This document shows positions 8,157 to 16,706 of a stretch of DNA of 64,000 nt, piece by piece. Numbering within the stretch: position 1 is the first letter of the stretch; every line of letters starts with the position of its first letter. A program made the position numbers and the translations under genes. The notes below the pieces were generated by a model. It ran no database searches, was not told the origin of the DNA, and was given only the letters and a program-made list of their open reading frames with translations. Source of the DNA: Hymenobacter amundsenii (GTDB taxonomy: Bacteria > Bacteroidota > Bacteroidia > Cytophagales > Hymenobacteraceae); the NCBI RefSeq assembly GCF_002204745.1, contig NZ_NIRR01000018.1, forward strand, positions 23,167 to 87,166. Reading direction: 5' to 3'.

Positions 8157-9130
8157 TAGGCAGTTTGCAGGGCCGCTTGGCGGCGGGTGTAGTAGGTGGC
8201 GATATCGCGCTGGTTGAAGGTAGTAAATTCGGCTACGGGCAGGCTGGGCGTTACCAGGCGCTGGGCCGAGTAGTCGATCAGGTTGTTGAGCAATTTCACC
8301 CAAAAGCTGATTTTTTCAAAGTCGGTGCTGGCGCTGTGCTGGCGAAATTCTACTGTGCCGTGGCGGAAGAAGCTCTGCATGTTCACCTTGTGGTAGCGGT
8401 TGCCGGCGTTGGCGGCGGTGCTCAGCTCCTGGGTGGTGGTAGCGGCCAGGATGGCCCGCTCGGCGGTGGCCAGCGCCCGGCCCCGGCGCAGGCTCTGGCA
8501 GTAGGTGTTGTTGCTGCCCCGGCGGCTGGCGGGCATCAGGCGGTCGATGGTGGGCTCCAGGACCAGGTAGTTGCGGAATACCTGCCGCAGGTGCTCGATG
8601 CTCAGGTCGCGGGCGCCGAAGTGTACGTGCAGGCCGCAGGAGCGGTTTACGCGGGCGCCGCAGTTGCGTAGGGCGCGGCAGGCGCGGGCTAGGTCGTCGA
8701 GGCCGTCGCAGCCTTGTAGTACCGGGCTTACCAGTTCGAAAGCGTCGGCGCCGCTTACGCTGCCGTCGCTTACTATTTTCCAGTGGGGTCGGGCGGCGTG
8801 GTTGTAGCCCTCGGCTTCGGCCTCCAGGCCCTGGGCCCGCAGCTCGGCCAGCAGCGTGGCGCGGGGTACGCCGTAGGCCTCTATTTCTACCCCGAAGGTG
8901 CGGGTGAAGCGGGCGGGCTGGAAAGCGGCCAGCGCCGGGGCGGCAGCGGGCGTTACCAGGGCCCGGGTGGCGCGGGTGGCGACCCAGGCGGCGTACACGT
9001 TCTGGGCGAAGCCGTAGCCTACGCTCATCAGCGTGGCTACTTCGCGGCGGCTCAGGCCCAGGGCGAAGAGCTGCTGCATCTTCCAGGTTTTGGTGGTTCC
9101 GGTAGTGGCGAGGATTTGGGCGGTCGTCAT
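8156..9130 (-). CDS. Amidoligase family enzyme (phage-encoded)
   Basis: 324 residues from the ATG at 9130; a longer start at 9178 is possible. Residues 10-55 form an HTH-like helical region (LFALGLSRREVATLM, then GYGFAQNVYAAW). Residues 79 onward match the putative amidoligase family (Amidoligase_2, glutamine synthetase-like fold): FGVEIE at 79-84, SDGSV at 121-125, ELVSP at 132-136, CGLHVHFGA at 165-173, then a Glu/Arg-rich core with EFRQHSAS. The ExE and HxH elements are likely metal/ATP ligands. Family members are predicted to form amide or peptide bonds using ATP; the substrate in this phage is unknown. It lies between the lysis and tail operons. Confidence 0.8.
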   Translation of the reverse strand: MTTAQILATTGTTKTWKMQQLFALGLSRREVATLMSVGYGFAQNVYAAWVATRATRALVTPAAAPALAAFQPARFTRTFGVEIEAYGVPRATLLAELRAQGLEAEAEGYNHAARPHWKIVSDGSVSGADAFELVSPVLQGCDGLDDLARACRALRNCGARVNRSCGLHVHFGARDLSIEHLRQVFRNYLVLEPTIDRLMPASRRGSNNTYCQSLRRGRALATAERAILAATTTQELSTAANAGNRYHKVNMQSFFRHGTVEFRQHSASTDFEKISFWVKLLNNLIDYSAQRLVTPSLPVAEFTTFNQRDIATYYTRRQAALQTA

Positions 9131-9334
9131 ATCGTAGTGCGTTGTTAGCGTTCCGTTTAGGTGATACAAACAACGCATCCTTTTCCGCCCCTATCAAGTT
9201 AAAACACTTGTTTTTGAGTGTATTAGCGCAGATTCCATGCACGGTACAACCGCCCGACTGGCAGGGTGCAATAGGGCACGAGAAAGCCCCGGCTGGTGGG
9301 CCGGGGCTCTCGCGTAGGGTGTGTGAAAGGGCGC
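9131..9334 (-). promoter_or_regulatory. Intergenic region before the amidoligase: terminator and likely promoter
   Basis: The hairpin AGCCCCGGC/GCCGGGGCT (9308-9285, followed by TTTCTCG) terminates the gene ending at 9335. Beyond it the region is AT-richer and contains ACACT-N6-AAGTGT near 9220 and TTGTTTG about 45 bases before the ATG. A degenerate relative of the late promoter (GTGCCC ... GGCGGTTGTAC) lies just after the hairpin. No single promoter can be chosen with confidence. Confidence 0.45.
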
Positions 9335-9616
9335 TTATTCGAGTTCAATGATACGCTTTTCCAGCCCGGCAATTACCTGCAGCAGCTGCTGCTCTAAGTT
9401 GCTGAGCGGGCCCAGGGCCATCAGACCGTAGGCCCCGAGTATCTCCAGACCTTCGATGGTACTGACGAACACCGGGTCGGCTTTGGGCTGGCGTGGCGGC
9501 GGGCTGGATTCTTCCTGCTTATCCGCCTGCTCACCAATATCCGAGCGCCAGCCGTCGCCAGTGCCATTGGGGTCCTCGTCCTCGCGGCCGAAGCCGATGG
9601 GTTTGTTCTTCGCCAT
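9335..9616 (-). CDS. Small acidic phage protein with C-terminal coiled coil (93 aa)
   Basis: ATG at 9616 (MAKNKPIGFGREDEDPNG). The first 45 residues are charged and probably disordered. The last 35 (LSNLEQQLLQVIAGLEKRI) form a heptad-like helix. No domain recognised. It is followed by its own hairpin terminator at 9308-9285. The position after the spanin-like gene may indicate a separate late transcript. Confidence 0.5.
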   Translation of the reverse strand: MAKNKPIGFGREDEDPNGTGDGWRSDIGEQADKQEESSPPPRQPKADPVFVSTIEGLEILGAYGLMALGPLSNLEQQLLQVIAGLEKRIIELE

Positions 9617-9820
9617 AATACAGCAGTCGTGGCAAGCCGGGGTAATCGCTGCGAACACCAGTAAACTCTTCCGAGCACCTTAGCATACGGGTCATGCTCC
9701 CGCTCTACACCCCGGCCGTATGACGACGGCCGAAGTGCTCGGATTGTGATTTTATTGGTAGTTCGCGGGGCGAAGGTAGGCAACGAAACTGCCCCGGCCA
9801 GCACGGCCAGGGCAGAAATT
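9617..9820 (-). terminator. Intergenic region with hairpin after the lysis cassette
   Basis: Minus-strand hairpin CTGCCCTGGCC/GGCCGGGGCAG at 9815-9789 (one wobble pair) followed by TTTCGTT, just after the stop at 9821: a probable terminator of the lysis operon. Downstream, plus-strand GGCCGTATGACGACGGCC near 9714-9731 forms a second, weaker inverted repeat. Nothing coding is supported here. Confidence 0.5.
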
Positions 9821-10225
9821 TTACGTGCGCCAGGGCTTGAGCCAGAGCACCAAGCCTACGATGGCCACGATGACGGCCGCCGTGGTGAGCTGGCGGCCGG
9901 TGATGCCCTGCTGCACCGACACGTCGGAGTCGGTGTTGCCCACGTTCTTCAGCTTCACTTTGCCGCTGGCCGGGGCGTTGACGTTGGCCAGCGCCTGGGT
10001 CTGGGCGGCGGTCCAGCGCTCGACCTGTTTGGCCGAGGCCTGCGCCGGCGGCGGCACTAGGTACGCCGGCAGTTTGGCCAGCTCCTGCAGCGAGTCGGGG
10101 TTGGCCGGGCGCAGCAGCACCGGCACATCGCGGGTGGCCACGCAGCCAGCAGCCAGCCAGAAGATAAGCAGCACGGCGGCAATTAGTGCCCAGTCGCGGA
10201 AGCAGAGTCCTTTCAGCGGATTCAT
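9821..10225 (-). CDS. Spanin-like phage lipoprotein with two membrane anchors
   Basis: A 134-residue product. Residues 13-28 are hydrophobic and end in LAAGC, a lipobox with Cys at about position 28. A proline/alanine-rich and helical periplasmic part follows, and residues 112-130 form a second transmembrane segment (TTAAVIVAIVGLVLWL). The ATG overlaps the endolysin stop (ATGA). Lipoprotein plus inner-membrane helix directly after the endolysin fits a unimolecular spanin, which fuses inner and outer membranes at lysis. This is inferred from topology and position; i-spanin/o-spanin pairs are the more usual arrangement. Confidence 0.55.
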   Translation of the reverse strand: MNPLKGLCFRDWALIAAVLLIFWLAAGCVATRDVPVLLRPANPDSLQELAKLPAYLVPPPAQASAKQVERWTAAQTQALANVNAPASGKVKLKNVGNTDSDVSVQQGITGRQLTTAAVIVAIVGLVLWLKPWRT

Positions 10226-10779
10226 ACAAGCGGGGCTGAAACGTTACCACCCGGCACGCCCAGGGCGCGGGCCGCAACCAGGAACCGAGCCTCCCGGTCG
10301 GCCAGCCCATTTACTCCTCCGTTGATGGAGCGGGTGATGCCGATGAACTTGTTCTGATCGGCCAGCGCGTTCAGGTTGCGCGAACTCCAGTACCAGCCGG
10401 CCGACAGGGCCGCGAACTGGGGCGATTCGAGCAGCAGCGGGTTGGCGCACAAGTCGACCCCGAAGGCCCGGCCCAGGGCCCCGTAGTTGGTGCGGCCGGT
10501 AATCTGGATCAGGCCGCGCCCCCGGAAGCGGACCCCGTCGCCGGGCTGGACATTGCCCAGGTCGCGGCGGCCCTCGTAGGCGACTCCGGAGGCGTACTCG
10601 CGCACGGCGTTGAAGCCGCAGCTTTCGTGGCCGATCTGGGCCAGGAAGTGGGCCACCCGGAGCGGCGTGCTGATGCCGTAGCGCGTGAGCGTGGCGTTGA
10701 TGGGGCCGAGGAAGCGGTCGGCCTCGGCAGCTGAGCAGCCCGTTACGGCCGCCATCAGCTGAGTTTTGGTCAATTGCAT
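10222..10779 (-). CDS. GH19-family endolysin (chitinase-like muramidase)
   Basis: A 185-residue single-domain protein of usual length for phage GH19 endolysins. The catalytic region is GHESCGF with Glu52 and a second acid at Glu61 (NAVREYA), followed by the substrate-groove motif RGRGLIQITGRTNYG (residues 86-100) and a C-terminal INGG...DR motif. GH19 lysins cleave the peptidoglycan glycan backbone. There is no signal peptide, so export depends on the holin encoded just upstream (10790-11356). Confidence 0.9.
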   Translation of the reverse strand: MQLTKTQLMAAVTGCSAAEADRFLGPINATLTRYGISTPLRVAHFLAQIGHESCGFNAVREYASGVAYEGRRDLGNVQPGDGVRFRGRGLIQITGRTNYGALGRAFGVDLCANPLLLESPQFAALSAGWYWSSRNLNALADQNKFIGITRSINGGVNGLADREARFLVAARALGVPGGNVSAPLV

Positions 10780-10789
10780 TGCACTGGTT

Positions 10790-11356
10790 TTAAGTGGAAA
10801 CGTCGCAGTTGGGAAGCGGCTCGGGCGGCAGCTCAGGCAGGACCTGAGCGGACTGGGCTTCGGCCGTGATGGTCACCCCATCGACGACCATGGCCCCGGT
10901 TTCGCCGGGCGGGATTTTGGAGCGAAACGAGCCGGTTTCCTCCCAGTCGGTCATGCCCTGGCGCAGGAAGGCAGGCAGCGGCAGGCCCCGGCCACCGAGG
11001 CCGCGCAGGTTCTCGTCGATGGACTTGACCTCGATGATGAGAATGAAGAAGTAGATGGCTCCTTTGAAGCCGATGGCCAGGGCGGGCGCGAAGGGCAGCA
11101 GCTGCCCGTCGATTTGAATGGAGCTCAGCACGTGAGCTACCACGATGCCCACGCTGTAGTCGCGCAGCTTGATGAACATCTGGCGCATTCCCCGCGAATG
11201 AAACCGGCCCTGCCGGAAGCTGCGGGCCATGCCCAGCATCGTATCGAGCAGGAACATCACCATGAGGAACGCCAGCGCGTTCCAGTCGGAGAAGATGTAC
11301 TTCTGGAACAACTGGCCGCACTTGAGCAGCACGTCGATGGGGGTAACAAGCAGCAT
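10790..11356 (-). CDS. Phage holin family protein (TcdE/holin_4 type)
   Basis: 188 residues with about three hydrophobic segments: residues 26-42 (ALAFLMVMFLLDTMLGM), 66-80 and 85-108 (PFAPALAIGFKGAIYFFILI). The DTMLGMARSFRQGRFHSR stretch matches the family signature D-x-x-x-G-x-x-(R/K). A charged C-terminal tail of about 75 residues follows. Holins permeabilise the inner membrane to release or activate the endolysin. The start overlaps the preceding stop (TGATG). Confidence 0.8.
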   Translation of the reverse strand: MLLVTPIDVLLKCGQLFQKYIFSDWNALAFLMVMFLLDTMLGMARSFRQGRFHSRGMRQMFIKLRDYSVGIVVAHVLSSIQIDGQLLPFAPALAIGFKGAIYFFILIIEVKSIDENLRGLGGRGLPLPAFLRQGMTDWEETGSFRSKIPPGETGAMVVDGVTITAEAQSAQVLPELPPEPLPNCDVST

Positions 11357-12378
11357 CAGGACAGGCGATAAACTTTGGATTCGGGGGTATTGAGCGGCAC
11401 CACGGCCGCGTTGGGGGCACGGTAGGGCCCCAGGCGGAAGTAGGTGGCATAGCGCGTGGCCGAGGCCCGCTCGTTGAGAAAGCGTCGCATCTTTTCGAGC
11501 AGGATATCGGCCGAATGCTGGGCATCGAAGGCGCGGGCCCGCAGCAGCTGGTCGAGGCCGGCGTCGGCCTCCTTGCTGTTGTCGGTATCGATGCGGGCTA
11601 CGGCCAGTTCGATACCGTCACCGGTGAGGCGCAGGCCCAGTTCGGGCACGGCCCGCGCCAGCGTGCAGGCGGCCAGCGCCGGTTCGACGAACTGGGTCAG
11701 CAAGTCGCGGTTTTCTTCGCTGAGCGTGCGGGTACGGACCTGGTCGCGCAGCTCGCTCAGGAAATCGTAGCCGATTTGAGGCTCGAGCACGAATAACTCC
11801 TGCTTGCGAATCAGCGGCACGAGGGCGGCAAACACAGTCCACGAGGCCGAGATGTTCTCGTACTGGCTGAACTGCTCGGCACTCACCAGCAGCTGCCGGC
11901 GGTACACCTGGCCTTCGCCGGCAGCCCAGGCCTCCAGCTCAGGCGAAGCGGCGCGGTTAGCTTCGAGCCAAGCCAGCAGCGCGTTCATATCCTGGTAGCC
12001 CTTGCGGGTGAGGGTTTTGCGCAACGCCGCAATCTGCCACCCAAAGGCGGTTTTCTGCGTGTCGGTGCTCACGATGTGAATGCCCGTCTGGTCGATGCTC
12101 ACCTGCAGCTCGTCGAGCGAGCCGGCCACGGCCAGGCGACCCAGCGGGGCCTGCACGCGGGCCAGCAGCTTGCCAGCCAGCGTGTCGTCGGTGGGCGCGA
12201 CAGTGCCGGCGTCGTACTGGTCGTCGAGCCAGTGCAGCAGCGTGGCCCCGAGCACGGGCAGCAGCAGGTGGGTGCGCAGGTGTTCTTCTTCGCGGTGCAC
12301 TGGCTCAGGCACGGTGGTGCTGTCCACGGTCACGTAGCGGCGCAGCTCGTCGGCGGTTTTAAGCAGGCTCATTAGCAT
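11356..12378 (-). CDS. Phage head-connector-like protein (340 aa), unassigned
   Basis: A mostly helical 340-residue protein; either ATG at 12378 or ATG at 12372 could start it (MLM-SLLKTADELRRYVTVD). It overlaps the portal stop by about 20 bases and precedes the holin. It resembles in layout the DUF6712-type phage proteins that follow portals in Bacteroidota prophages (recalled resemblance, not tested). A connector or head-tail adaptor role is plausible. No catalytic motif seen. Confidence 0.55.
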   Translation of the reverse strand: MLMSLLKTADELRRYVTVDSTTVPEPVHREEEHLRTHLLLPVLGATLLHWLDDQYDAGTVAPTDDTLAGKLLARVQAPLGRLAVAGSLDELQVSIDQTGIHIVSTDTQKTAFGWQIAALRKTLTRKGYQDMNALLAWLEANRAASPELEAWAAGEGQVYRRQLLVSAEQFSQYENISASWTVFAALVPLIRKQELFVLEPQIGYDFLSELRDQVRTRTLSEENRDLLTQFVEPALAACTLARAVPELGLRLTGDGIELAVARIDTDNSKEADAGLDQLLRARAFDAQHSADILLEKMRRFLNERASATRYATYFRLGPYRAPNAAVVPLNTPESKVYRLS

Positions 12379-13750
12379 CGGGGTTGCCGCCGGTGGCGGA
12401 TTCAGAATTGGATTTGCTCACGTCGGCCGTGTGGGCTAGCGGGTTGAGGAAGCGGAATTCGAGGTCGTCGGGCCAGCCGTTGTAGTCGCGCACCAGGTAG
12501 AGGGGCTCCAGAATCAAATCCTGGTGGAAGCGGTGGGTGCTGATGAAGTTGTTGAAGGCGATGCGCTTATCGGAGCCGCTGCCGGCGCCCATCCCCTTGC
12601 CGGGCGAGATGCCGACCAGCGTCGGGTCCACGCTCAGGGCCGTGTAGATGTGGGAGCTGGCCTCCTGCGAGTCCTCGATGTAAATGCCCGACTTGATCTT
12701 GTCGTCGATGGCCGTGACCTTGAAGGCGCTAATCGGCTCGCCGGTGCGCGGGTCGGTGATGGTCAGGCTCAGGATGGACTTGCCCGCGCCCTGAGCACCG
12801 CTCATCGTTTTCTCGAAGTCGGCCAGCTCATCGCCGATGATGCGACGGCGCTCCTCGGTGGGCTTGGCGTCCCAGTCCGGGTATTTCCACTTCCAGTAGC
12901 CCTCGTGCGCCTCAATCAGGTACTTGACGCTGATTTGGTTGGCGAACAGGGCCTTCTTGAATTCGGGAATGGCCTGGGCAATATCGAGCCAGCCCGAGCG
13001 GCGGATGCTGTTCCAGCTGGCCAGCTGATACAGCGCCTTGCCGGGGCTGGGCAGCGCCAGCGGGTACACGTACTTGAAGCCCCGGGTGTCGGCTTTGAGG
13101 GCCTCCACCGGCTCGTAATAAGGGTCGAGCACCGGCACGCTGGTCGTGTACTCGTCACCGGGCTTGGCTTCGGGCCAGTTGGCGGAGATGTGCACGTAGT
13201 CGGGCACCGGCTGCCCGGCTTTGGGCAGCCCGTACCGGCAAAATGCCGCGTCCTGGGTCGTGAGCGCCGTTATCTTCTGCTTATTGAGCGACTGAATGAG
13301 CTCCGGGTAGCTCTGGCCGAACGTGAACAGGTTCTGCAGGCCCTCGTAAGCGTAACGCGGAATGTTGCTGCGCCGGAAAAACAGCTCCACGTCGGGCAGA
13401 CGCTGGCGCTCAAAGATTTCGTTGCCGGCCTTATCGAAACCGGTTACCCGCCCGTACACCACGCCCCCACCGTACACGGCCCGTGTTTTCCACTCCAGGA
13501 CGCTTGGCAGAATCGTGTTGGTTTCGATGGACTTAATGACCTGCTGCGGGAAGTCGTTGGCCTCGCCCCACAGCGCCACGTCGCCGCTCTGCCCCTTTTC
13601 AACGGGCGAAGAGGGCGCGGCCCCGTCGCCGGTAGCCGAACTGCCGGCGCTGCCGGCGGCGGCCCCCAGGGCCCCACCGAGGCGCACCATCGAACCCGTA
13701 CCGGGCGAGTAGGCCAGCATTCCATTGCCGGCAAAAAGTAGCTGCTGCAT
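12359..13750 (-). CDS. Phage portal protein
   Basis: 463 residues from ATG 13750, which overlaps the stop of the gene upstream (ATGA). The N-terminal 60 residues are Gly/Ala/Ser-rich. The body has portal-like features: paired strands around RAVYGGGVVYGRV, a long helical stem region (ELADFEKTMSGAQGAGKSI), and near the C-terminus the segment DPTLVGISPGKGMGAGSGSD common in portals of this phage group. The portal forms the dodecameric DNA channel of the head. It lies downstream of the terminase but in a separate transcription unit started by promoter copy B. Confidence 0.75.
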   Translation of the reverse strand: MQQLLFAGNGMLAYSPGTGSMVRLGGALGAAAGSAGSSATGDGAAPSSPVEKGQSGDVALWGEANDFPQQVIKSIETNTILPSVLEWKTRAVYGGGVVYGRVTGFDKAGNEIFERQRLPDVELFFRRSNIPRYAYEGLQNLFTFGQSYPELIQSLNKQKITALTTQDAAFCRYGLPKAGQPVPDYVHISANWPEAKPGDEYTTSVPVLDPYYEPVEALKADTRGFKYVYPLALPSPGKALYQLASWNSIRRSGWLDIAQAIPEFKKALFANQISVKYLIEAHEGYWKWKYPDWDAKPTEERRRIIGDELADFEKTMSGAQGAGKSILSLTITDPRTGEPISAFKVTAIDDKIKSGIYIEDSQEASSHIYTALSVDPTLVGISPGKGMGAGSGSDKRIAFNNFISTHRFHQDLILEPLYLVRDYNGWPDDLEFRFLNPLAHTADVSKSNSESATGGNPDANEPA

Positions 13751-14076
13751 CAGATTATGACTTTGCGGCCTTGCACGGCCACGATGAGGTAGATATGCAC
13801 CTTCACCAGCTCCCCGGTGAGGGTATTGACCAGGTTGCGCGTGGCGTTGGTGAAGTGGCCCGGGTTGCGGGGCGTGGCCACTGGCCCGGCCGGTACCGGG
13901 GCCTGCTTGGCAGCAGCCTGGCGCTTGCCCGAGCCAATGCGGGCGGCCTTCAGCTCCCGGAACTCGCCGCCGGTTTTGCGCCGCCGGTCGCACGTGACGA
14001 ACCGCACGGCCACCGGCGTACCGCTTTCAAGCAAGGCCAGCGCGTCCTTTAAGCGAATCGGGGCGGGTGTTTCCAT
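13750..14076 (-). CDS. Small basic phage protein before the portal gene (108 aa)
   Basis: 108 residues, start ATG 14076 located 3 bases after promoter copy B. N-terminal METPAPIRLKDALALLESG looks like a short folded domain, followed by a Lys/Arg/Ala linker (residues 38-65) and a C-terminal strand segment (VKVHIYLIVAVQGRKVII). No recognised family. It is the first gene of the portal-lysis operon. Confidence 0.55.
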   Translation of the reverse strand: METPAPIRLKDALALLESGTPVAVRFVTCDRRRKTGGEFRELKAARIGSGKRQAAAKQAPVPAGPVATPRNPGHFTNATRNLVNTLTGELVKVHIYLIVAVQGRKVII

Positions 14077-14079
14077 GTC

Positions 14080-14117
14080 GCAAAACTGCCGATGCCTGAC
14101 ACGGTACGAAAGGACAC
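14080..14117 (-). promoter_or_regulatory. Bipartite late promoter-like element, copy B
   Basis: Minus strand GTGTCCTTT-N18-GGCAGTTTTGC, ending 3 bases before the ATG at 14076. Identical box-to-box distance to copies A, C and D. It sits about 200 bases after the terminase terminator rather than directly against it. Confidence 0.75.
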
Positions 14118-14313
14118 TAAACCGCCCCTACGACCCGCAAAAGGCACAAAAAGCCAATCTCACAGCGTATTTAGTTTGCGGCGCGTGGGGGCCGTTTTCG
14201 GGGCGTCTGAGCGTTTCGCAGTCTCACCAGTCTAGCGCGATGCCCCGGCTTGCACTGTCGCCCGCCGGCAGCTGCCGAGGCCTGCCTCGGTGATATCTGT
14301 GGGGACCGGACAC

Positions 14314-14344
14314 AAAAAAGCCCCGACCACTGGGCGGTCGGGGC
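14314..14344 (-). terminator. Terminator after the terminase operon
   Basis: Minus-strand hairpin GCCCCGACC/GGTCGGGGC (14344-14336 and 14328-14320) followed by TTTTTTGTGTCC, the same terminator-plus-GTGTCC join seen before the late promoters, though the second promoter box is not conserved here. The remaining 14118-14313 contains nothing coding that can be supported. Confidence 0.85.
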
Positions 14345-14368
14345 TTGACTGGCCGACATCGATGTCGG

Positions 14369-16027
14369 TCACACGATGATCAGGGTACTGAAGTCGGGCG
14401 TGCTCATCACCACTTCGGTACCGATGTAGAGCATGTGCAGATCCACCGTGTCGGTGAAGTGGGTGGCGTGCTCCTGGGGGAAGCTCTCCTTGCGCTCACT
14501 CGTTTTGATCTTGCTGATGTTGCCCTTGGTATCCTGACCCACCGGGGCCAGCAGCATGGCCTGCACCACGTCCTTGGTATTGACCTTATTGAAGCGCATG
14601 CGGTAACGACGCGGGTCCTGCTCAGCCAGCACCTCCTGCCCTACCAGGTAGCGCGTGGGGTGGCCCGGCACGCGGCCCAGGTTGGCCCGCGTGATGCGCC
14701 AGCCCCGCGACTGCAGCACCTTGATGAACGTCTCGTTGAGCGTCCAGGGGCTGGCGGGGTTGCGGTTGTTGCCCCACTCAGCATCCTCCAGGAAGATGAG
14801 CTCCTTGCGCAGATGATTCTGGTAGTAGTCGCAGAAGCTGTTGGCCAGGTCACTTACCATGAGCGGATGCTTCACATACATACCCTTCAGCATGCGGTAC
14901 TCGCGAGTATCGTCGTGCTTCTGGCCCAGCGTGAGCACGCTGATCTTACCACCCCAGTCCACGGCCCCTACGATGGGCAAGTGAGTGCGGCAGTCGCTAT
15001 CCATCAGGCTGCTGGGCGTGCTGAGCTTCTTGAGGTTGTACTCCAGCCCCAGCACATAATCGTCGTTATCCGCATCCACCACGTGATCGGACTGGCTGAG
15101 CTTGGGATAGAAGCCCCCCTCCACGGTCGTGGGTCGCCGGTTCATGATTTCGATCATGAACGTGAAGTCAGTCATGAACCGGCGCTGGTCGAGCAGGTAC
15201 TGCAGGCCCAGATTCTGGATGTTGTCGAACGCGTTGGCCTCGGAGTAGAACGTGCCCTTGTTGGCCGCCGAGGGGTAATAGCGGATGTCTAGCATCAGCT
15301 GCACCACCTGCTCGCGCCAGATGTGCAGGCGCTCCTCGTCTGTTTCCGCGTCGATAAAACGCACTTGCACCTCGATAAGCTCGTTTTGCCGAGCAATTAG
15401 GTCAATACCGTCGTTTTCGTAGTATTTACCATCCTCCAGTAACCAGCGACCCTGATCGCCCCAGGGCATCGAAGAGAACAGGAAAACACCGTGGTGCTTC
15501 GGGTTTTTGCCGAAAATGTGCCCGTTGCCCCGATTGGTGGCCGACAAGTCGGCATCGAGCTTCTCCTTGCTGAATAGCAAGGCTTCGTCGCCGATAAAGC
15601 CATCCACGTTCAGGCCCCGCGAGGCCGACCCACCGGCATCGAGGCTCACCAGGTGAAACCCGGTGCCGTTCTTGAAAATAATGAAGTGGTCGTAGCTCAG
15701 TGGCCCCTGCAGGGGCCGCTCAAACAGCTTGGAGGGGGCTGGCTTGCGACCCACGTAGAAGTCGCGGTCCAACTTGTAGCCTAGCTTTTCGAGCTGCGCA
15801 ATCGTTGAGGGCAGCGTGCGGGTAAGCACTTGCTTGTAGGTCGAGCCTACGATGACCCAGCAGCTGCGGGGCATGGTCTGCACGATTTCATGGATATCCC
15901 AGGCGAGAATCGTCGACTTGCCCGTCCCCCGCCCCCAAACGCTACGTCCGTGCTTCTTATTCTTCGCCGTGATATAGCGCAGCTGGGGCTGGTTGAAACT
16001 GAGCTTGACGCGGTCAACGATTACCAT
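14369..16027 (-). CDS. terL: Phage terminase large subunit
   Basis: 552 residues from ATG 16027, overlapping the small-subunit stop by 14 bases. ATPase domain: Walker A GRGTGKST at 32-39, Walker B FIGDEA at 144-149, coupling-motif-like FLFSSMP at about 182-188. C-terminal RNase H-like nuclease: Asp357 in VGAVDWGG, Asp415 in IFLEDAEWG, and a late Asp in HFTDTVDLHML. The enzyme cuts concatemeric DNA and pumps it through the portal. It is transcribed with the small subunit and the ParB-methyltransferase, and is followed by a strong terminator. Confidence 0.93.
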   Translation of the reverse strand: MVIVDRVKLSFNQPQLRYITAKNKKHGRSVWGRGTGKSTILAWDIHEIVQTMPRSCWVIVGSTYKQVLTRTLPSTIAQLEKLGYKLDRDFYVGRKPAPSKLFERPLQGPLSYDHFIIFKNGTGFHLVSLDAGGSASRGLNVDGFIGDEALLFSKEKLDADLSATNRGNGHIFGKNPKHHGVFLFSSMPWGDQGRWLLEDGKYYENDGIDLIARQNELIEVQVRFIDAETDEERLHIWREQVVQLMLDIRYYPSAANKGTFYSEANAFDNIQNLGLQYLLDQRRFMTDFTFMIEIMNRRPTTVEGGFYPKLSQSDHVVDADNDDYVLGLEYNLKKLSTPSSLMDSDCRTHLPIVGAVDWGGKISVLTLGQKHDDTREYRMLKGMYVKHPLMVSDLANSFCDYYQNHLRKELIFLEDAEWGNNRNPASPWTLNETFIKVLQSRGWRITRANLGRVPGHPTRYLVGQEVLAEQDPRRYRMRFNKVNTKDVVQAMLLAPVGQDTKGNISKIKTSERKESFPQEHATHFTDTVDLHMLYIGTEVVMSTPDFSTLIIV

Positions 16028-16706
16028 CCGATGCGCCCTCCTCGCGCCGCTCGGTGAGCATCTTTTCCATTGCCTCACCCCCGAATACGTTCTGCTGCAC
16101 GGCTTCTACCACCAGCTCATAATCCGCGTCTTGGATGCTTTCCGGGTCCATCAGGTTAATGGTGCGGGCTTTGCGCCCCTCTACCTGCAGGTTGATGATG
16201 TAGCTCGTGCTGCCGCCACCGGCACCACCTGCTTCCTCCTGGCCCGCGTCGGCCCGCAGCAGCCCGGCCACGTTGGCCTCGAACTTCATGGCCGCCAGCG
16301 CTGCCCGGGTGTCCGGGGGGCGCTGGGTGAGAGCCAGCTGCAGAATCTTGCGGGCAAACTCCAGCAGGATGGCCTTGCGGCCCTCCTTACGCACTTTCTT
16401 CAAATCACCCATCAGGTTCTGCGCATCGGCCAGCCGGCGGTAACACGTCGCGCGACTGATATCGAATTGCTTGGCCAGCAGCGGCCAGGCCTGGTCGAAG
16501 GTGTGGTAGTTGCTCAGCAGCGCGTAGGCCGACTCGATTTGCTGGTTGATCAGCTGGTCGGCCGGCGACAGTGCCTTCAGCCCCGGCCCTTCGCCGTTGG
16601 CCTCAGCGATGCTGGCGGCATAGATGCGCTCGACAGCCGTGCTCTTGTGCAGCACCACGTCCGAGGCGCCGGGCAAGTCTTTAGGCTGTAGCTGCGTAGA
16701 CGACAT
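16014..16706 (-). CDS. terS: Phage terminase small subunit
   Basis: A 230-residue protein immediately upstream of terL. A helix-turn-helix lies around residues 80-95 (AKQFDISRATCYRRLADAQ), the expected DNA-recognition module. A helical oligomerisation region follows (KAILLEFARKILQLALTQRP), then a Gly-rich linker and a short C-terminal tail. The start lies inside the end of the methyltransferase gene (26-base overlap). It would recognise phage DNA for packaging. Confidence 0.8.
   Translation of the reverse strand: MSSTQLQPKDLPGASDVVLHKSTAVERIYAASIAEANGEGPGLKALSPADQLINQQIESAYALLSNYHTFDQAWPLLAKQFDISRATCYRRLADAQNLMGDLKKVRKEGRKAILLEFARKILQLALTQRPPDTRAALAAMKFEANVAGLLRADAGQEEAGGAGGGSTSYIINLQVEGRKARTINLMDPESIQDADYELVVEAVQQNVFGGEAMEKMLTERREEGASDGNR

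Noticed and set aside
8316..9242. 308-codon minus-strand frame overlapping the amidoligase
   Set aside because: Arg/Pro/Gly-rich shadow; the amidoligase frame has clear family motifs.
12524..13741. Long plus-strand open frame (405 codons) opposite the portal gene
   Set aside because: It is the mirror of a well-supported minus-strand gene in GC-rich sequence; composition is Val/Gly/Arg/Ala-rich with no domain.
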